Shown piece after piece: positions 60,304 through 64,000 of a stretch of 64,000 nt of DNA. Within the stretch, counting starts at the first letter, position 1, and each line of letters begins with the position of its first letter. The notes under the pieces were generated by a model, which was not told the origin of the DNA, did no database searches, and saw nothing but the letters and a program-made list of their open reading frames with translations. The stretch lies in NCBI RefSeq assembly GCF_003049665.1, contig NZ_PYWM01000002.1, forward strand, positions 248,001-312,000, written 5' to 3'. The DNA is from Lysinibacillus mangiferihumi (GTDB taxonomy: Bacteria; Bacillota; Bacilli; Bacillales_A; Planococcaceae). Made by a program: the position numbers and the translations under genes.

Positions 60304-61996
60304 CATGATAGTATGCTTATTATTGGCACTTGCGGTACCAGTACAAGCAGCAGAATCTTATAGTCACTTGTACATTTCCATTAGTGACGCTCTGATGAAT
60401 ACGAAGCAAGACAAGCAAGCTGAAGCAACGCGTGCACTTGAACAATTTGCAACGGACTGGGCAACTGTAAATTCACAACAAACTGAAGCAAAAGAAAAGG
60501 TTGATCAAATACTTGAGCAAGCTGTAAAGGCTTCTTCAAAAGAAGAGCGTTTAACTGCATTGTCGGCTCTATCGAATGCATTACGTGCATTAGAAAAGCT
60601 CGAAAATCCAGTAGATGAAGCGGAGCAACGAGCTGACTTTGGTCTAAAAATGAAACCGATTATGACTGCCTTTGAGCAAGCGTTAGCAAGTGGTGATATA
60701 ACAACGATTGACGCTGCGTACAAAGAGTTTAATATGAAATGGAATAAAAATGAAAGACCAGTACGTGAACAAAGTATTGCAATGTACGGTCAAATTGAAA
60801 CACAAATGGCTTTTTTACGTATTACAATTTCTTCAGAACAGCCTGATGTAACATTAATGCAATCACAATTTGCAGAACTAAAGAAAACGATTGAAGATTT
60901 TGTAGCAGGTAACGATACAGCACAAATTGTAGCAGGTGAATATTCTTTAGCATCTTTAATTGCGTATATAGATGAAGCCAATGATTTGATAGACGATGGT
61001 GACTACAAGGCAGCATCTGATAAAATACGTGAATTTATTACGATTTGGCCAAGTGTAGAGATTGAAATTTCAACACGCAACGGTAATCTCTATACTAAAA
61101 TAGAAAGTGATATGCCGATTATAGTAAGTGACTTATTAAAGACTCAAGTCGATGAAAAGGCCATTAAAAGTAAACTTAATCAGTTCCGTACCGAGATTGA
61201 ATTAATACAAGGTAATGCCGATTATTCCATTTGGGATTCAGCACTTATTTTGTTGCGTGAGGGCTTAGAGGCATTATTGATTATCCTTGCGTTAGTGTCA
61301 TTTTTAAATAAATCAGGACAAACATCGTTACGTAAATGGATTTATATAGGGGCTTTAGCTGGGGTAGTATTATCAGCTGTAGCGGCAGTATTAATGTCAA
61401 CTATCTTTCATTCAGCAACGGTCGATACAAACCGAGAAATAATGGAAGGTTATGTCGGTCTTGTTGCTGCTGCAATGATGATAGGAGTCGGGATATGGCT
61501 TCATAGTAAATCCAATGTTGCGAGCTGGAATCGTTATATTTCAAAACAAATGGGCAATGCTATTTCAAGTGGTTCCGTATTTGCTATGGCTGCTGTCAGC
61601 TTTTTATCGGTGTTCCGAGAAGGAGCAGAAACACTTGTGTTCTATGCCGGAATTGCACCGAAAATGGCGACCTCTCAATTTATACTCGGTATTGTCTTAG
61701 CGCTTGTCATCTTAGCTGTCATCGCAATCGTCTTATTCAAAGCGAGCGGTAAAATCGCCATTCATAAGCTTTTTGCGGTGGCAACTGTGTTAATTTATGT
61801 TTTGGCATTTAAAATTATTGGTGTCAGCTTGCATACATTACAACTTAGAGATAGTGTATCAACGACTATTGTGGATGGTCTGCCAGTCATTAGCTTAATC
61901 GGCTTCTACCCAACACTAGAAACAATGATAGGGCAAGCGATTTTACTGGTGCTAGTAGTAGCAACCATTATCTATAAAAAGAAACAAGCGAAATAG
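60278..61996 (+). CDS. efeU: Ferrous iron permease EfeU (FTR1 family)
   Basis: Membrane permease of 572 residues. GTG 60278, 8 bases after AAAGGGAG, begins a signal peptide (FLTRCSMIVCLLLALAVPVQA), then a 300-residue external helical domain, then the FTR1 domain with seven membrane helices and two REXXE iron motifs: LREGLEALLI (about 327) and FREGAETLVF (about 446). The long external domain is typical of Bacillus YwbL as opposed to E. coli EfeU. Completes the efeOBU operon; terminator follows. Confidence 0.92.
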   Translation: MKHFLTRCSMIVCLLLALAVPVQAAESYSHLYISISDALMNTKQDKQAEATRALEQFATDWATVNSQQTEAKEKVDQILEQAVKASSKEERLTALSALSNALRALEKLENPVDEAEQRADFGLKMKPIMTAFEQALASGDITTIDAAYKEFNMKWNKNERPVREQSIAMYGQIETQMAFLRITISSEQPDVTLMQSQFAELKKTIEDFVAGNDTAQIVAGEYSLASLIAYIDEANDLIDDGDYKAASDKIREFITIWPSVEIEISTRNGNLYTKIESDMPIIVSDLLKTQVDEKAIKSKLNQFRTEIELIQGNADYSIWDSALILLREGLEALLIILALVSFLNKSGQTSLRKWIYIGALAGVVLSAVAAVLMSTIFHSATVDTNREIMEGYVGLVAAAMMIGVGIWLHSKSNVASWNRYISKQMGNAISSGSVFAMAAVSFLSVFREGAETLVFYAGIAPKMATSQFILGIVLALVILAVIAIVLFKASGKIAIHKLFAVATVLIYVLAFKIIGVSLHTLQLRDSVSTTIVDGLPVISLIGFYPTLETMIGQAILLVLVVATIIYKKKQAK

Positions 61997-62017
61997 CAAA
62001 AAAGGGGAACAAAAGAG

Positions 62018-62058
62018 AAAAAGTGTTAGATTGACTGCCATCAATCTAACACTTTTTT
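62018..62058 (+). terminator. Terminator after the efe operon
   Basis: AAAAAGTGTTAGATTGA pairs perfectly with TCAATCTAACACTTTTTT around a 6-nt loop. Nearly identical to the hairpin at 51277-51315, so it may be a mobile terminator cassette. Confidence 0.9.
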
Positions 62059-62066
62059 GCTGCGCC

Positions 62067-62193
62067 GTTGTTGTCCGCTTCGGCGGTACTTTCCGCTCAG
62101 CACAGTAAGCCGCAACCCTCGCTAACGCGCAGAATGCCAGCGTCTTACGGTGTGTGCGTTCTGAGCAGGAGTCACCGCCTCGCTACCAACAAC
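62067..62193. repeat. GC-rich long hairpin element, possible small mobile or RNA element
   Basis: A 127-bp block far richer in GC than its surroundings. GTTGTTG at one end pairs with CAACAAC at the other; inside, GGCGGTACTTTCCGCTCAG matches the complement of CTGAGCAGGAGTCACCGCC at about 15 of 19 positions, and GTAAG/CTTAC nest further in. No open frame. The end-to-end inverted repeat fits a REP/MITE-like element or a structured RNA. Confidence 0.6.
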
Positions 62194-62319
62194 TAGTGAA
62201 CACTTCTAATTTTTAATTTTTGCAAAAGCAAGAATGGCTAAGTTCCCATAATAGCAAAAATTTACGAACACCTTTCCTCTGTTCCTTAAATTTTTTTAGT
62301 TATGTCCCAGCGTCTTCTT

Positions 62320-63189
62320 TTATGGTGCAGTATGCCAATGCGAAGGCATATGCAAATAAAATGGTAGTTTTGTTTGGTGATTACCGCTTGCCGAATTGAT
62401 TTGCATTTGCGTTAAAAACATCGCAGTGGAAAGATTCGCTCCGCACAAGTTAGCATCACGTAAATCGGCACCGATAAAGTCCACGCCTCTTAAATCTGCA
62501 TTTTGCAGGTTTGCAGCAATTAAATAGGCACCGCGCAAGTCTGTTCCTCTTAAATCTTTCCCCTTTAAATTTTTCCCAATCCAATTGGCCCCTCTATGGT
62601 TCGGCGCATTTTTTTCACCTAAAGTGGTGACCGCAAGCTTATTGCGAATTTGTGCACTGGTTTCTAATAGTAGGTTGTTTACAGGTTGTCGGATTGGAGG
62701 GATATCTAGAGCAATTAATGCTGTTGCCTCTAATTTTGTAAGGCTTTGTAATGTCTCTAATTGTTCATGCAAATTGTCATATAATTTAGGTGATATCCGA
62801 TATGCCATTGCCTCTGCAACATAAGCAATCATTTCATATAACTGCTCCATAATCGGAAATACTTGAAACATTTTTTCAGCCACTTCAGCGTTACCTCGCC
62901 AATCTTGTCCATTGAATGTCGTTTGAGCAACCAGTTGTCCCGCCCCTAAACAATCATAGACGGTACACCCCTTAAAACCTTTGCTTCTTAAGTCACGATG
63001 TATTTGACAGTGAAAGTTAGATTGCAAATGGGTGCATGGTATGCCAGCGGGCTTATTCATAGCAAAATCACTGGATGCGGTAATAGTTAGTGCTGTACAG
63101 CATAAGCCAAAGCAGTTTTGACAATCTGCTTGCATGCTTTTACGAATGTTCTTTGAGACTGTATCATCTATTCCTTTTACCGATGACAT
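62320..63189 (-). CDS. Cys-rich N-terminal domain plus pentapeptide-repeat protein
   Basis: A 289-residue protein. Residues 17-85 hold about eight cysteines (CQNCFGLCCTAL, GIPCTHL, FHCQIHRDL, GCTVYDCLGAGQ), like the YkgJ-type zinc/iron-sulfur domain. A helical middle follows (KMFQVFPIMEQLYEMIAYVAEAMA). Residues 205-262 are about ten A(D/N)LxX pentapeptides (NLKGKDLRGTDLRGAYL, ADLRGVDFIGADLRDANLCGANL), forming a right-handed beta-helix. Pentapeptide proteins can mimic DNA or protect gyrase, but most have no known role. AGGAGGGCAC precedes the ATG on the minus strand. Confidence 0.83.
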   Translation of the reverse strand: MSSVKGIDDTVSKNIRKSMQADCQNCFGLCCTALTITASSDFAMNKPAGIPCTHLQSNFHCQIHRDLRSKGFKGCTVYDCLGAGQLVAQTTFNGQDWRGNAEVAEKMFQVFPIMEQLYEMIAYVAEAMAYRISPKLYDNLHEQLETLQSLTKLEATALIALDIPPIRQPVNNLLLETSAQIRNKLAVTTLGEKNAPNHRGANWIGKNLKGKDLRGTDLRGAYLIAANLQNADLRGVDFIGADLRDANLCGANLSTAMFLTQMQINSASGNHQTKLPFYLHMPSHWHTAP

Positions 63190-63310
63190 TGTGCCCTCCT
63201 CAGTTAAGACTTTTTGTTATATATGATTCTAGCATTAAATATAGCTGATTAACTCCTCTTGTTATTAGAAAATTGTATAAAAATAAGATTTTTCTCAAAA
63301 TAATTGAAAA

Positions 63311-63362
63311 CTATGTCGCGGTGTGATATAGTCTAGGTATGACATAGTCACGGTGCGACATA
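63311..63362. promoter_or_regulatory. Promoter/operator region of the PadR gene with nested inverted repeats
   Basis: CTATGTC (63311) faces GACATAG (63341), and TATGTCGC (63312) faces GCGACATA (63355); GCGGTGTGA and CACGGTGCGA repeat directly. ATGT...ACAT ends are typical of PadR operators, so self-regulation is likely. Confidence 0.65.
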
Positions 63363-63375
63363 TGGAGGTGGGAAA

Positions 63376-63699
63376 TTGGATAAATTAATTAAAAAATATG
63401 TACCAATGACTGAGACTTCATTTTATATATTATTATCACTAACTAAACCACGCCATGGTTACGGTATTATTAAGTGCGTTGCTGAATTAACGAATGACAG
63501 AATCAAGTTAGGTTCTGGTACGATTTATGGCACGCTAACAAAAATGCAAAAGGATGAAATGATTACAGTTTTTGCGGATGATCGTAGAAAAACCATTTAT
63601 GAAGTAACGGAACTTGGGAAACAGGTTATGCAAGCGGAAATGGCTCGTTTAAAAGAATTACATGCACATGTATTACGATTTGAGGAGGATTTTTCATGA
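63376..63699 (+). CDS. PadR-family transcriptional regulator
   Basis: A 107-residue winged-helix protein. SFYILLSLTKPRHGYGIIKCVAELTNDRIKLGSGTIYGTLTKMQKDEMITVFADDRRKTIYEVTELGKQVM is the PadR DNA-binding domain in three runs, followed by a short dimerisation helix (EMARLKELHAHVLRFEEDF). TTG 63376 lies 5 bases after GGAGGTG. It overlaps the DUF2812 gene (ATGA), a pairing common in Firmicutes in which the PadR protein controls the membrane partner. Confidence 0.9.
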   Translation: MDKLIKKYVPMTETSFYILLSLTKPRHGYGIIKCVAELTNDRIKLGSGTIYGTLTKMQKDEMITVFADDRRKTIYEVTELGKQVMQAEMARLKELHAHVLRFEEDFS

Positions 63700-64000
63700 A
63701 AAAAATGCGATGGCTGTGGAGCTATCAAGTAAATAGAACAGAGAAATGGCTAAGTGATATGGCAAGGGAAGGCTATCATTTATGTGATTTTAATGCAGTA
63801 ACACGTGAATTTACTTTTGAAGAGGGGGAACCGAGAAATGCTATCTATGCGATTCGTTTTGATAACAATGCATTACCAAGTGCTTTAAAGCAGGAAGGTT
63901 GGCACATTGTAGCATCGTCGAAAAGTTGGCAGTTTGTGAAGAATGCATCATCAGACGTCGCTGTCTATCCAACACGTGAAACTATCTTAAGACGAGCGAG
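63696..64000 (+). CDS. DUF2812 family protein (3' end outside window)
   Basis: The first 101 codons are present. ATG 63696 follows GAGGAGG and overlaps the PadR stop. KKMRWLWSYQVNRTEKWLSDMAREGYHLCDF is the DUF2812 opening (a short W-rich domain), then FEEGEPRNAIYAIRFD and GWHIVASSKSWQFVKN. Full-length members usually continue with two or more membrane segments; these would lie beyond the window. Function unknown; typical PadR target. Confidence 0.85.
   Translation, partial: MKKMRWLWSYQVNRTEKWLSDMAREGYHLCDFNAVTREFTFEEGEPRNAIYAIRFDNNALPSALKQEGWHIVASSKSWQFVKNASSDVAVYPTRETILRRA

Overview
The window comes from a low-GC, endospore-forming Firmicute, most likely Lysinibacillus or a close relative in the Bacillaceae/Planococcaceae. 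This is judged from AT-rich sequence, strong AGGAGG ribosome binding sites with many TTG and GTG starts, a CotZ-like coat protein, a YheC/YheD-type ATP-grasp protein, the small DUF1659/DUF2922/YvrJ genes and a dpp/ykf-type operon. No rRNA, tRNA, CRISPR array, prophage or intact insertion sequence was seen.

Layout. 1-4.7 kb: the end of a rhodanese-like gene, a PAS histidine kinase/NarL-type regulator pair with a cysteine cluster, a TauE/SafE exporter, three small Bacillus-type proteins and a Sco copper chaperone. 4.7-9.6 kb: a DinB-like protein, an alanine/glycine:cation symporter, a RacX-type racemase, a P1-family aminopeptidase and a small PH-like protein. 9.9-21 kb: one long operon for uptake and breakdown of cell-wall peptides: VanX-like D,D-dipeptidase, DppA, dipeptide epimerase (frameshifted), peptide ABC transporter, LD-carboxypeptidase, cytoplasmic beta-lactamase-fold protein and NlpC/P60 endopeptidase. 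21-24.6 kb: a glucosaminidase and an Opu-type osmolyte transporter with permease and binding domain fused. 24.8-33.3 kb: the most unusual part: a CotZ-like protein, a YheCD ATP-grasp/Mur-ligase fusion, a second ATP-grasp ligase, two tandem MurF-like ligases and a two-domain NlpC/P60 protein. 33.9-42.4 kb: chemoreceptor, VOC protein, B12-riboswitch-controlled metE, an AT-rich MFS gene, and a LytTR/DUF3021/DUF7010 operon. 42.6-46.6 kb: two duplicated B12 riboswitches with no recognisable B12 gene behind them, a lipoprotein, a decayed gene and a PepSY membrane protein. 46.8-51.1 kb: Ig-like lipoprotein, broken quinone oxidoreductase, CoA-type Nudix hydrolase, methyltransferase and a small coat-like protein. 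51.3-62 kb: an iron region with two near-perfect Fur boxes: ferredoxin-NADP reductase, siderophore ABC transporter, MarR regulator with a nonsense-interrupted MFS pump, and EfeOBU. 62-64 kb: a GC-rich hairpin element, a Cys-rich pentapeptide-repeat protein and a PadR/DUF2812 pair.

Main leads. (1) The 24.8-33.3 kb ligase cluster, whose fusion protein has the ATP-grasp plus Mur-ligase order of cyanophycin synthetase and whose MurF-like genes have sigma-K-like -10 elements, could make an uncharacterised amide-linked product during sporulation. (2) Three intergenic arrays each have exactly five units with a strict 21-bp period. (3) Two B12 riboswitches lie in front of genes with no known B12 link. 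(4) Three genes are broken by single-base changes, one in a C7 tract, which may be real or sequence errors.
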